From Candidatus Marispirochaeta associata (GTDB taxonomy: Bacteria; Spirochaetota; Spirochaetia; JC444; Marispirochaetaceae): a stretch of DNA of 50,357 nucleotides. Every line of letters begins with the position of its first letter. Position 1 is the first letter of the stretch. This document shows, piece by piece, positions 17,091 to 25,954 of this stretch. A program made the position numbers and the translations under genes. The stretch spans positions 1 through 50,357 of the forward strand of contig JWTM01000043.1 in NCBI GenBank assembly GCA_001749745.1, given 5' to 3'. The notes under the pieces are model-generated. The model was not told the origin of the DNA, did not search any database, and saw only the letters and a list, made by a program, of their open reading frames with translations.

Positions 17091-17822
17091 ATGGAGTTCT
17101 ACGAGCAGCTGGCCCTGGCTTACGATCTGCTCTTCCCTCCCTCCCGGGAACAACGGGCATGGGCGCTCGATTTCGCCGACGGCGGTCCCATCCTGGATGC
17201 CGGCTGCGCCACTGGGGAGCTCCTGCTTTCTCTCGCCCGGGCCGGGATACGCACCTTCGGCTTCGATCCGGATGAGCTGATGATCAGCCTCGCCAGGGAG
17301 AAGGCCGCCCCCCTCGCCGACCCGCCCGAGTTTAGAATCGGCGATCTCGAGGGCGCTGCCGAGATGTATCAGAAAGGCTTCTTCCGACGCTTGATCTGCC
17401 TGGGAAACACCCTGGCTCATCTCGAGGATCGGGAATCGGTGCAAGAGGTCTGTTTCGACCTCGCCTCGCTGCTCGGCCCTGGTGCTCGCATAGCAGTGCA
17501 GCTCCTGAACTACGACCGTATCATGCGCCTGAAACCGACGGAACTCCCCCCACTTAGCTATGCCGACGGCACCCGGGAGATAAGCTTTAACCGAGAATAC
17601 CGCTACGACGATAAGGGCATCCGTTTTATCGGGACCCTGATCGATGAAGAGGGAGAGAACCGGTCCGAGACACGGTTACAACCGATAGGGAGAAATCAGT
17701 TGGAGACGGTACTCAATGGGGCCGGCTTCACAGAGGTCGCGGTCTGGAGCGATTACGAGGAAACCCCTGCCGACGACGACTCGCCGGTGCTGCTCTTCAC
17801 GGCCGAGACGCCTAGACCATAA
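17091..17822 (+). CDS. Class I SAM-dependent methyltransferase
   Basis: A 243-residue Rossmann-fold methyltransferase. Motif I is ILDAGCATGELLL (residues 34-46), followed by the acidic FGFDPDELMI strand end, the GDLEG region and LICLGNTLAHL. The substrate cannot be inferred. It starts 2 bp after the carbohydrate-binding gene and is probably cotranscribed with it. Its last 11 bp overlap the 3' end of the convergent transporter fusion gene. Confidence 0.85.
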   Translation: MEFYEQLALAYDLLFPPSREQRAWALDFADGGPILDAGCATGELLLSLARAGIRTFGFDPDELMISLAREKAAPLADPPEFRIGDLEGAAEMYQKGFFRRLICLGNTLAHLEDRESVQEVCFDLASLLGPGARIAVQLLNYDRIMRLKPTELPPLSYADGTREISFNREYRYDDKGIRFIGTLIDEEGENRSETRLQPIGRNQLETVLNGAGFTEVAVWSDYEETPADDDSPVLLFTAETPRP

Positions 17823-19590
17823 CCGCAGCAATCGCCCCGACGACCAGCACTCCCATGAGCATCCACTCCCATGGCCTGAAGAGGGCCGCCGGAACCCGGG
17901 AGCGATACTCCCCATAGAGCTCGGGAATCTCCTTCTCTAGCTGCCGCTCCTCGAATCGGACTTGAACCTGTTGGATTAGCAAGAACAGCAGCGCAACGGC
18001 ATAGCCCCAAAGAGAGAAGAGCCCCAAGGACCACCCGGCGACCGAGAGAATCATCCCGGCGTAGAAGGGGTGGCGTCGCCGGGCGTAGGGACCGTGCTGA
18101 TGCAGCCGTAAAGCTCTATCGGCATGTCGGGAGCGGCGCATCCGCTGTGCGGCGCGCCTTTTAAGCCTTTGCCCCAGGAGAAAGAGCAGCGCTCCGGCCG
18201 CGGGGAATTCCCACCAGAGTGATGGTTCAAAGGGAGTTCCCCGGAGGTGCGCGAGATACCGCGGCCGAAACAGGAACAGATCCGGCAGGAACTGCAGCAG
18301 CCACTCGCTCGCCGTAACCAGGATTCCGAAGAGCAGAACGCCCCAAAGGAGGCGCAGCAGAGCAAGGCCGAGCTTCAGCTGCGTGGGCCGCTTCGGATCC
18401 GAGCGCAGACGAAGCCGTTCCAGGGCCTTCCGGCCGGATGCGCTCAAGCCGAAGGGCTGGGTCTCGAACTCTCCTGCACTCACGAGTTCCTCCAGGATCC
18501 CGTCCACCAGCGCGGGAGCCTCCTCCCGGGACTCCAGACCGAGGGCCGTGAGCTCCTCCAGCTCCTCGAAATCGAGGGCCTCCAGGGCCGCCCGGCGCAG
18601 ATCGGCCAGACTCTCCGGCCGATCCCGCTGAACAAGGTAGAGAAGAAAACCTTTGAGCTGATTCCGGCGAAAGCGACGGTAGGCGGAGAAGCCGTAGCGC
18701 TCGCTGATCGTCTCCTCGTCGGCCCCTTGAATAATCTCGATCAGGAGCGAACCGGCGCCCTGCAGGATTATTCCGGCCACAACCGCACCGACGGCCAGGT
18801 CCAGCCAGGCAATCCGGAAATGGGCGCTTACCAGGGCCGCGGCGACGCTTACGGCCACCAGCACATGGTTCCGGGAGTCGACGGACTGAGCGATCAGCGC
18901 CAGGTTGGCATGACGTAAGCCGCTAAAGCGCTGATAGAACCAGAGCAGCCCGCAGAGGAGGGCCGAGACCCCTAGAGCGAGAAAGGCCAGTGGATCGGCC
19001 TGGGGCGTATGCCCCTGCACAAGACCCCGGATTACCGCGGCGGCCGACACCCCGCCGGTAACAAACATCGCTCCGCAGAGAACGGCGTTGGCGACCGTCT
19101 CCTTTCGGAAGTGAATCCCCCAGTAGACCACCAGGCTCGAGAGGGCGTCGAGCAGGGTATCGAGGGCGTCGTTCAGGAGTCCGACGCTCCCCGAGAGCAG
19201 CGCAGCGGGAAGCTTTACCGCCCCCAGGAGAAAATGCACCGCCAGGGTCGTCAGGGAGACGCTCCGCGGCCGGGTCGCCCGGGAGAGGAGCTCGCCGTTC
19301 CTGCGCATCTCGGCCATCATGGTCTCCGCCTCCCGGCGGCCGGTATCGGTCAAGCGAAAGAGGCCCTCCTCCTCGAGAGCCCAGCCGCGCCCGACCAGGC
19401 CTGCGAGTTCCGCGCTCCAATAGGCATCCGTGTCGCGGTGCCGTTCAAGAAGCTCGGGCACAAAGCCGAAACGGCGGATCATCTTCTTAAGGTGCTCGCG
19501 GATCTCCTCGCTGGTCCGGGGCCCCCGCAGCAGGGCGGCGGCCATCATCCAGGCCTGGCCGTATTCGTGGTTCGGTCGTCTTCGGGACAT
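17812..19590 (-). CDS. Winged-helix / CDF transporter / winged-helix / ICMT-like fusion
   Basis: A 592-residue protein with four recognisable parts. Residues 9-95 resemble a PadR-like winged helix (wing near EEEGLFRLTDTGRREAE). Residues 112-300 are a cation diffusion facilitator core with D144-x3-D148 in helix 2; the matching site in helix 5 reads D238-x3-H242 rather than the usual H-x3-D. Residues 301-395 resemble a second winged helix (ILEELV...LSASGRKALERL). Residues 405-592 are an isoprenylcysteine-methyltransferase-like membrane domain with GPYARRRHPFYAG and the late E-x3-E...Y-x2-Y pattern. ATG directly follows the lipA stop codon, and its ribosome-binding site is inside lipA. Possible role: metal export with lipid or thiol methylation, unproven. 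Confidence 0.75.
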   Translation of the reverse strand: MSRRRPNHEYGQAWMMAAALLRGPRTSEEIREHLKKMIRRFGFVPELLERHRDTDAYWSAELAGLVGRGWALEEEGLFRLTDTGRREAETMMAEMRRNGELLSRATRPRSVSLTTLAVHFLLGAVKLPAALLSGSVGLLNDALDTLLDALSSLVVYWGIHFRKETVANAVLCGAMFVTGGVSAAAVIRGLVQGHTPQADPLAFLALGVSALLCGLLWFYQRFSGLRHANLALIAQSVDSRNHVLVAVSVAAALVSAHFRIAWLDLAVGAVVAGIILQGAGSLLIEIIQGADEETISERYGFSAYRRFRRNQLKGFLLYLVQRDRPESLADLRRAALEALDFEELEELTALGLESREEAPALVDGILEELVSAGEFETQPFGLSASGRKALERLRLRSDPKRPTQLKLGLALLRLLWGVLLFGILVTASEWLLQFLPDLFLFRPRYLAHLRGTPFEPSLWWEFPAAGALLFLLGQRLKRRAAQRMRRSRHADRALRLHQHGPYARRRHPFYAGMILSVAGWSLGLFSLWGYAVALLFLLIQQVQVRFEERQLEKEIPELYGEYRSRVPAALFRPWEWMLMGVLVVGAIAAVMV

Positions 19591-20454
19591 TTACCTCTCT
19601 TCCGATTGCAGGGCCTCGGCCGCCTTGTAGGAGGAGCGCACAAAGGGAGCGGAGGCGACGAAGCGGAAGCCCTTCTTCAGAGCCTCACGGCGATACTCCT
19701 CGAAAACTTCCGGCTTTACGTATTCGACCACCGGATAATGGGCCTTCGACGGCGCCAGATACTGCCCGATGGTGAGAAAGTCGCAGCCCGCCCGGATGAG
19801 ATCGTCGAAGAGGGCCAGGACCTCCTCCCGCTCTTCGCCCAGTCCGACCATCAGCCCGGTTTTCGCGGCGATACCGCTCCCCGAGGAGGCGACCCTTCGC
19901 AGGAGCTCCAGGGACTGGGCGTAATTAGCCTGGGGACGCACCTCATCGTAAAGGCGCGGGACGGTCTCCACATTGTGATTGATGATATCCGGCCCGGCCT
20001 TAATAACCGTCTTTAGGGCATCAGAGTCGCCTTGAAAATCGGGGATCAGCACCTCTACGGTCGCCTCGGGAACACTCTTGCGCAGTTCGCCGATGACCGC
20101 CGCGAAGTGTCCCGCCCCGCCGTCGGCCAGATCGTCCCGGGTAACCGAGGTAACCACCACGTGGCGCAGGCCCAGCTCCTTGGCCGCCTCGGCCAGCCGC
20201 GCCGGCTCTTCGGGATCGACCGGCTCGGCCTGACCGGGGGTGACGTTGCAGAAGCGGCAGTTCCGGGTACAGACGCTGCCGAGGATCATGAAGGTCGCCG
20301 TGCGGGAGGAGAAGCACTCCATCCGATTGGGACAGTTGGCCTCCACACAGACGGTATTCAGATGCAGCCGGGTAAGAGTCCGCTTGACCTGATTCAGATC
20401 CCTGCCGCTGCGTACGGGGATCCTGAGCCAGTCGGGTTTCGGTCCTACGCCCAT
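19591..20454 (-). CDS. lipA: Lipoyl synthase
   Basis: Radical-SAM enzyme that inserts two sulfur atoms into protein-bound octanoate to give lipoate. Both iron-sulfur cluster motifs are present: Cys36, Cys41 and Cys47 ([12 protein letters not shown]) for the auxiliary cluster, and Cys62, Cys66 and Cys69 (CTRNCRFC) for the SAM cluster. The end has the RSSY signature. The frame is open upstream, but ATG 20454 is right by homology; it overlaps the end of lipB by 10 bp. The downstream fusion gene starts immediately after the stop codon. Confidence 0.96.
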   Translation of the reverse strand: MGVGPKPDWLRIPVRSGRDLNQVKRTLTRLHLNTVCVEANCPNRMECFSSRTATFMILGSVCTRNCRFCNVTPGQAEPVDPEEPARLAEAAKELGLRHVVVTSVTRDDLADGGAGHFAAVIGELRKSVPEATVEVLIPDFQGDSDALKTVIKAGPDIINHNVETVPRLYDEVRPQANYAQSLELLRRVASSGSGIAAKTGLMVGLGEEREEVLALFDDLIRAGCDFLTIGQYLAPSKAHYPVVEYVKPEVFEEYRREALKKGFRFVASAPFVRSSYKAAEALQSEER

Positions 20455-21107
20455 GGGAGCTCCTCCTTGACGGTATAGCCGTATATGTCGGCGAAGCCTT
20501 GCACGTAATCCTTGCGGGCCTGCTCCATCTCGGTCTCGTAGCCCTTCAGGGCCTTGATCGAGGTTACCCCCCGATCGGTGATTCCGCAGGGGACGATCCA
20601 CTGGTAGGGCGTCAAATCGCAATTAATATTGAGGGCGAAACCGTGCATGGTCACCCCGTGACTGATACTGATCCCGAGAGCGGCGATCTTCTCGTCTCCC
20701 ACCCAGACGCCCACATGCTCATCGCTCAGCCCGGCGCTTATGCCGTGCCGGTCGCCCAGATAGCGGATCAGACTCTCCTCCAGGCGTTGCACGAAGAGCT
20801 TCAACTTGCGCTGATGATTGTAGAGATTGACGATCACGTAGCCGACGAGCTGGCCGGGTCCGTGATAGGTTACCTGTCCCCCCCGGTCGATCTCGGCGAT
20901 ATCGACCCCCTTGGACCGCAGCAGATCCCGGGGAATCCGCAGATCCGAGTCACGCCCCCGCTTGCCGAGGGTCACCACCGGAGGATGCTCCAACAAGAGC
21001 AGGGTGTCGGGAATCTCCTCGCTCTGCCGACGCCGGCGAAGCTCGATTTGTCTCTCTAAGGCTTCGGTATAGGGAATAGTGGGGGCATAGATAACGCGAA
21101 GATCCAC
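20445..21107 (-). CDS. lipB: Octanoyltransferase
   Basis: Transfers octanoate from acyl carrier protein to lipoyl domains, the step before LipA. The active-site region [16 protein letters not shown] is at residues 75-90, the catalytic Lys140 is in EKIAALGI and Cys174 is in IVPCGI. The start is GTG at 21107 with AAAGGAG 8 nt upstream. It heads the lipB-lipA-fusion operon, which implies lipoate-dependent dehydrogenases or a glycine cleavage system elsewhere in the genome. Confidence 0.96.
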   Translation of the reverse strand: MDLRVIYAPTIPYTEALERQIELRRRRQSEEIPDTLLLLEHPPVVTLGKRGRDSDLRIPRDLLRSKGVDIAEIDRGGQVTYHGPGQLVGYVIVNLYNHQRKLKLFVQRLEESLIRYLGDRHGISAGLSDEHVGVWVGDEKIAALGISISHGVTMHGFALNINCDLTPYQWIVPCGITDRGVTSIKALKGYETEMEQARKDYVQGFADIYGYTVKEELPWA

Positions 21108-21152
21108 TGTAGCTGCTCCTTTCGGGTGGTCATACTACCCTCTCTTACCATC

Positions 21153-21168
21153 CTCCCGCAAGCGGGAG
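21153..21168 (-). terminator. Hairpin after the FAD oxidoreductase gene
   Basis: CTCCCGC-AA-GCGGGAG is a perfect 7-bp stem 3 bp downstream of the stop codon at 21172. There is no T-run, so it may block read-through weakly or stabilise the mRNA end. Confidence 0.4.
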
Positions 21169-21171
21169 CGC

Positions 21172-22320
21172 CTAGTCGGCGCAGTCGTCGCCCTCGTCCC
21201 GCTCCCCGGATACCTGATAGGTCTCCATGAATCGCCGGTCGATGCGGTCCTTGAAGGCAAAGGCGATGGGGCCGCCGAATTGCAGGCCGTTGCGGTGCCA
21301 GATCCCGGTGCGGTCGCCCATATTCAGAATAAGGAGGTATTTACCCTGGGGATTGAAGGAGCGGAGAGGCTCCCCGGCGAGGGAGGCAAAAAGGTTGTCC
21401 CTGAGGATCGGATTCTCCCGTACCGCATAGACGCCGACCTTGGGCAGATCTCGGGATGCAAAATCGACGCAATCACCGCCGCCGAAGAGTCGGGGGTGCT
21501 GAGGATTCTTCAACTCCCGGTCGATAAGAAGTCCGCCGTGGGGGCCGACGGATACGCTTGAATCACGGAAGAGATCGGGCGGCCTGGTGCCTGTTGCCGC
21601 CACCGCATGGCGGAAGGAGAGGGTCGTTCCGTCGGCCAAAAGCAGCTCGTCGGCGGTATTCCCCTGCACGGGGGAGTCTTCGTGGACGATCACCTTGAGC
21701 TGGCTCAGCTTGCGTAGCGCTTTGCGGCGCACCCGTTCACTGAAAGCGCCGAGTAGCCTCCCCCGGGTTATCAGCCGCACCTCGGCCGACGGGGCGTTTC
21801 GGGTCAGCCGGGCCAGGTTGGCCGCCACCTCGACGCCGGCGGCCCCGCCGCCGACGACCGCCAGCGGATAGGCCTCATTGCCGATGGCCTCGAGCTCCTT
21901 CTCAATTTTGCAGCGGAGCACATAGAGGTTGCGTACCGGTTTGACCGCGACCACCGAGGAAAAACTGGTATCCATCTTCCCGGCGTCGATCACGCTCCCT
22001 ACGTTGAAGGAGACCGCATCGTAGGGAAGCTCCCGCCCGCCGGCGGTGCGAATCAGACGCTCCTCGGGCAGGATCTTGACCGCCCGGTCCTCGATAAAAT
22101 CCGCTCCCCGATCGCGGCTCATGGCGCCTACGTTAAAGCGTACGATATGGGGGGCGTAGTAGCCGGAAAGCAGACCGGGACCCATGCCGGAGTAGTACTG
22201 ATACTGATCCGGATTGATAACGGTCACCCGGACGCCTGCTTCGAGAAAGCGGGGTATGGCCAGGAGTGTTTCCAGGTGGGCGTGGCCGGCGCCGACCAGG
22301 ATTAGGTTTTTCTGTTCCAT
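21172..22320 (-). CDS. FAD/NAD(P)-dependent oxidoreductase, NDH-2/SelD-N type
   Basis: A 382-residue flavoprotein with two dinucleotide-binding Rossmann folds: VGAGHAHLETL near the start binds FAD and VVGGGAAGVEVA (about 155-166) binds NAD(P)H. The late block LFGGGDCVDF contacts FAD. The GHAHLE variant is typical of the family found fused to the N terminus of selenophosphate synthase in some organisms, and of type II NADH dehydrogenases. No selD or selenocysteine gene is nearby. Electron acceptor and membrane association are unknown. Confidence 0.85.
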   Translation of the reverse strand: MEQKNLILVGAGHAHLETLLAIPRFLEAGVRVTVINPDQYQYYSGMGPGLLSGYYAPHIVRFNVGAMSRDRGADFIEDRAVKILPEERLIRTAGGRELPYDAVSFNVGSVIDAGKMDTSFSSVVAVKPVRNLYVLRCKIEKELEAIGNEAYPLAVVGGGAAGVEVAANLARLTRNAPSAEVRLITRGRLLGAFSERVRRKALRKLSQLKVIVHEDSPVQGNTADELLLADGTTLSFRHAVAATGTRPPDLFRDSSVSVGPHGGLLIDRELKNPQHPRLFGGGDCVDFASRDLPKVGVYAVRENPILRDNLFASLAGEPLRSFNPQGKYLLILNMGDRTGIWHRNGLQFGGPIAFAFKDRIDRRFMETYQVSGERDEGDDCAD

Positions 22321-22410
22321 TTCATTAAAAACATACTGAAATACGCGCCCCGCGCAAAGGCGTCGGTCCGGACTTATCTTTTATTTTATTCTGCGATAGA
22401 GTCGATTGCT

Positions 22411-23769
22411 GTGACCAAAAGCAATCCGGTACAACTCAGAACCATACTCGCCATCGCCCTGCCGATGATTATCTCCCAGGCCTCGGAGACGGTGATGCTC
22501 TTCGTGGACAGGCTCTTCCTGAGCCGCCTGGGCGAGGCCTATATAGCCGGCGCCATGAGCGGCGGACTCTCCTCCTTCACGATGGTCTCCCTCTTCGCCT
22601 CGACCGTGGGCTACGTAAACGCCATCGCGGCCCAGTACTACGGCGCGGGAAAGCCCGACCGCTGCGCCCAGACGGCGGTGCAGGGCTTTTACGCCTCGCT
22701 GATCTTCTTTCCGATCATTCTCCCCTTCCTGCCGCTGATGCGCCTTTTCTTTATCGCCGTGGGGCACTCGGAGATTCAAGTGCTGCTGGAGTACAGCTAC
22801 TTCCGAATCCTAATGTACGGCTCGCTCCTGATTCTGCTGAGGCAGGTCTTTACCGGCTTCTTTTTAGGACTGGGAAAGAGCCGCATCGTGATGATCGCCA
22901 ATATCGCAGGAATGCTGATCAACATTCCCGCCAACTATATCCTGATCTTCGGCGGCTTCGGGATTCCGAGCCTGGGGATCCAGGGGGCGGCCATCGGTAC
23001 CCTGATCGGCAGCGCCACGATCGTCGTCGTTTTTCTCCTCTTCTACTTCGGGCCCCGGATCCGGCAACAGTACCACACCCACCGCCACTGGTCGTTTCAG
23101 CGGGATCTCTTCTGGCGGTTGATCCGTTTCGGCATTCCTTCGGGCATCGAGACCTTCCTGAACGTGATGGCCTTCAACTTCTTCCTGCAGCTGATGCTCT
23201 CCTACGGAACCGATGTGGCCGCGGCGGTTACGATCACCATGAACTATGACATGGTCGCCTTCGTACCGATGATCGGCTTGAGTTTTGCGGCCACCGCCAT
23301 CATCGGCCAGCGGGTAGGCGCTAAGGATTACGCCGGCGCCGAGGCGAGCACCTATCTGACCCTGAAGCTTGCTTATCTTTATGCGGGGGTAATGATGTGC
23401 CTCTTCCTCTTTGCCACCCGGCCGCTTATCTCGGTCTTCACCGCCGAACTGGCCGCTGCGGAGGAGCGCATCGTTCCGCTGGCGATGGTACTCCTGCGGC
23501 TGGCCGCCCTCTACACCCTGGCCGATGCGACCCAGCTGGTTTTCGCCGGGGCCTTGCGGGGCGCCGGAGATACCCGCTTTGTGATGCTCCTCTCGGTTAT
23601 CATGCACTGGATCTTCACCATGGCCAGCTTTTACCTGATCAAGATCGCCGAGGCCTCGCCGGTTCAGGTCTGGTTCTTCTTCATCGCCTTCGTGCTGACC
23701 ATCGGGGGTGCGATGTTTCTCCGCTTCCGGGGCGGACGCTGGCGCAGCATTCGACTGATAGAAACTTAA
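22411..23769 (+). CDS. MATE-family multidrug efflux protein
   Basis: A 452-residue inner-membrane protein with about 12 hydrophobic helices in two related halves. The first helix motif is LPMIISQASETVMLFVDRLF, and the middle repeats it as IPSGIETFLNVMAFNFFL. MATE proteins export drugs or metabolites in exchange for Na+ or H+. The start appears to be GTG 22411, with a poor ribosome-binding site; homology supports a start near this point. It diverges from the FAD oxidoreductase gene. The next operon begins 60 bp downstream. Confidence 0.92.
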   Translation: MTKSNPVQLRTILAIALPMIISQASETVMLFVDRLFLSRLGEAYIAGAMSGGLSSFTMVSLFASTVGYVNAIAAQYYGAGKPDRCAQTAVQGFYASLIFFPIILPFLPLMRLFFIAVGHSEIQVLLEYSYFRILMYGSLLILLRQVFTGFFLGLGKSRIVMIANIAGMLINIPANYILIFGGFGIPSLGIQGAAIGTLIGSATIVVVFLLFYFGPRIRQQYHTHRHWSFQRDLFWRLIRFGIPSGIETFLNVMAFNFFLQLMLSYGTDVAAAVTITMNYDMVAFVPMIGLSFAATAIIGQRVGAKDYAGAEASTYLTLKLAYLYAGVMMCLFLFATRPLISVFTAELAAAEERIVPLAMVLLRLAALYTLADATQLVFAGALRGAGDTRFVMLLSVIMHWIFTMASFYLIKIAEASPVQVWFFFIAFVLTIGGAMFLRFRGGRWRSIRLIET

Positions 23770-23829
23770 ATTGATCCCTTGCGCCCGGCGTTCTGATCTC
23801 TAATACTTGTAGCTAGACAAGGAGCAAGC

Positions 23830-24198
23830 ATGAGCCGCGTTTTAGTGGTGGACGATTCATGGGTCGTCCGTCATCATCTAGCGAAGTATCTGGAGCCCGA
23901 CGGACATACCATCGAGACCGCCGAGTCCGGCGAAGAGGCCCTGGAGAGGCTTGGAAGCGAAGAATTCGATATCCTGCTTCTCGATCTACTGATGCCAGGC
24001 ATCAGCGGCATCGAGGTGCTGGAGATCCTCCAAGAGCAGAATGACCAGACCCCGGTTATTGTTCTCAGCGCCGATATCCAGGAAAGCACTAGAAATAGAG
24101 TCACAGACTTAGGAGCCAAACTCTTCCTCTCGAAGCCTCCTCTGGCGGATGACGTGCGGGATGCGGTCCGCAGGTTTTCCGGGGGTGAAGATGCGTGA
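23830..24198 (+). CDS. Single-domain response regulator (CheY-like)
   Basis: A 122-residue receiver domain with the acidic pair Asp8-Asp9, the phosphoacceptor Asp52 (LLLDLLMPG), Ser80 and Lys102. No output domain is attached, so it acts by protein contacts, as CheY does. AAGGAG precedes the ATG. Its last 8 bp overlap the next gene, a CheC-type phosphatase that probably dephosphorylates it, and a histidine kinase follows. Confidence 0.93.
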   Translation: MSRVLVVDDSWVVRHHLAKYLEPDGHTIETAESGEEALERLGSEEFDILLLDLLMPGISGIEVLEILQEQNDQTPVIVLSADIQESTRNRVTDLGAKLFLSKPPLADDVRDAVRRFSGGEDA

Positions 24199-24796
24199 GA
24201 TCAAGCCCGGCGAGGAGGCGCAGGTCCAAGAGCTGATCAGCCGCGGACTAGCCAAGGGCGGCCAGGTCCTCAGCACCATGCTCAATACCTCGATCGAGTT
24301 AAAGGATCCGGCCCTGCAGCTGGTCGATCTCTCCGAGCTGAAGGCCCGGCTTCAACAGGACTACCCCGAAACTCTGGCCGGGGTTCGAATGGGCTATCTG
24401 GGAACCTTGAACGGGGAGGTTGAACTGATCCTGACCACCGATGACGCCACGCGCCTGGCCGAGGTCATCACCGACGGCCTCTACGCCGGCGATGATCTGG
24501 ACGCCCTCCGATCGGCCACTATCAGCGAGATCGGCAACGTAGTCATCAATGCAATCATCGGTACGATCAGTAACCGGCTCTCCCTAAACCTGAAGTTTAC
24601 CGTCCCCCAGTACATGGAAGGGCAGCTGAATGAGATGCTCAAACGAATTGAGTCGGTGGACAGCTCCATGGTTATCCTGGCGAAGACCGCCTTTCTCATT
24701 CAGGAGCTCGATATCCAGGGACATATCCTGCTCCTCTTCAGTCTGAACGAGTTCGATGCCTTTCGCCGGGCCTTAGCGGAGGCTGGGGAGGCATAG
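24191..24796 (+). CDS. CheC-family phosphatase
   Basis: A 201-residue CheC/CheX-fold protein. CheC proteins remove phosphate from CheY-like regulators using E-x2-N motifs. One such motif is intact (ISEIGNVVINAI, Glu113 and Asn116). The matching site in the first half (LAKGGQVLSTML) lacks the Glu and Asn, so a single active site is expected. ATG 24191 overlaps the response-regulator stop codon by 8 bp. The frame is open upstream within that gene. Its likely substrate is the regulator encoded directly before it. Confidence 0.85.
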   Translation: MREIKPGEEAQVQELISRGLAKGGQVLSTMLNTSIELKDPALQLVDLSELKARLQQDYPETLAGVRMGYLGTLNGEVELILTTDDATRLAEVITDGLYAGDDLDALRSATISEIGNVVINAIIGTISNRLSLNLKFTVPQYMEGQLNEMLKRIESVDSSMVILAKTAFLIQELDIQGHILLLFSLNEFDAFRRALAEAGEA

Positions 24797-24800
24797 GAGC

Positions 24801-25865
24801 ATGGACTTCACGATCTTCGAATCGGTACCGGTCGGCATCTGCCTGATCGATAGCGACTACCGCATCCAATACTGGAACATCTGCCTCCAGGACTGGACGG
24901 GATTGAGCCGGAAAGCGGCGGAGAATCGGGATCTGCGGGAGATCTATCCCCATCTGCGTAAGGAGATCTACCGCTCCAGGCTGAACCTGATCTTCGACGG
25001 CGGTCCGCCGGCAATCTTCTCGCCCCAGCTGCACCGCGGACTCTTCGAGGCGCTTCACCCGGATCTGCCGCAGTTGAGCCTGCGCATTACCGTCAGTTCG
25101 GTTCGGGATGAGGAACAACGTCCTTTGGCGCTCTTTGCGGTGCAGGATCTCAGCGCGGAAATCAAGCGCTCCGAGGAGCTTCGGCGATTGAACCGCGTCG
25201 CCGCCGAGGAGATTGAACAGCGGCGGCTGGCCGAGGAGCGTCTCCAGAAAGCCCTGGAGGAGAACACCATCCTGCTGCGGGAACACCATCACCGCACCAA
25301 GAACAATTTCGGGATGCTCTTAAGTCTTCTGGAGCTGCAAAAGGAGACCCTCTTCGATCCCCGGGACGAGGAGATCATCGAGATGCTCACCAATCGGATA
25401 TTCTCGATTCAACGGGTGCATGAACACCTCTCGCTGAATACCGACTCGGCCGAAATCGACCTCGAGGAGTATGTGCGGGATATGGCCCTCGACCTGCTGG
25501 GGGCAACAGGATACGGCGAAGCGCGGATCTCCATAAAGAGCGATCCGATCCGCCTGAATCTGACTCAGGCTATTCCGGTAGGTATGATCCTGGCCGAACT
25601 CATGACCAACTCTCTGAAACACGCCTTCCCCGGCGGCGACGGGCTGGTAAGCGTCGAGGCTCGTCTCGGCGACGAGAATCTGATCCGTATCCGCTATTGG
25701 GACTCCGGTCCCGGACGGCCGGATCAACATCCGAACGATCTCGGTCTGGGAGTGCGCCTCAACGAGGCCTTTGCCCAGCAGCTGGAAGGGACCTATCGCC
25801 AGGATCCCGGTCCCGGAGCCCCGACGCTGATCGAATTTCCCCTCCCTTTGCCGCCCACGACTTGA
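24801..25865 (+). CDS. Cytosolic PAS histidine kinase, HisKA_2 family
   Basis: A 354-residue kinase with a PAS-like sensor domain (residues 1-115), a coiled linker (120-155), a HisKA_2 dimerisation domain with the EHHHRTKNN box (phosphoacceptor probably His163) and an HATPase_c domain with the ELMTNSLKHAFP N-box and a G-box near DLGLGVRL. No membrane helix is seen, so the signal is probably intracellular. It starts 4 bp after the CheC gene. Kinase, regulator and phosphatase form a compact three-gene signalling unit. Confidence 0.92.
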   Translation: MDFTIFESVPVGICLIDSDYRIQYWNICLQDWTGLSRKAAENRDLREIYPHLRKEIYRSRLNLIFDGGPPAIFSPQLHRGLFEALHPDLPQLSLRITVSSVRDEEQRPLALFAVQDLSAEIKRSEELRRLNRVAAEEIEQRRLAEERLQKALEENTILLREHHHRTKNNFGMLLSLLELQKETLFDPRDEEIIEMLTNRIFSIQRVHEHLSLNTDSAEIDLEEYVRDMALDLLGATGYGEARISIKSDPIRLNLTQAIPVGMILAELMTNSLKHAFPGGDGLVSVEARLGDENLIRIRYWDSGPGRPDQHPNDLGLGVRLNEAFAQQLEGTYRQDPGPGAPTLIEFPLPLPPTT

Positions 25866-25918
25866 CAGAGAGGAGCTCCATAAGCAAAATGACGATATTG
25901 GAATTGTAAGCGCTTACA
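25862..25918 (+). promoter_or_regulatory. lacI-type promoter with LacI-family operator
   Basis: TTGACA (25862-25867), a 17-bp spacer and a weak CAAAAT -10 (25885-25890) are followed by the perfect 14-bp palindrome TGTAAGCGCTTACA at 25905-25918. This is the central sequence typical of LacI/GalR-family sites and lies just after the expected transcription start, suited to autorepression. Confidence 0.8.
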
Positions 25919-25954
25919 CAATTACTACTGGCGCCGATTCCGGGGTACAAGCCG

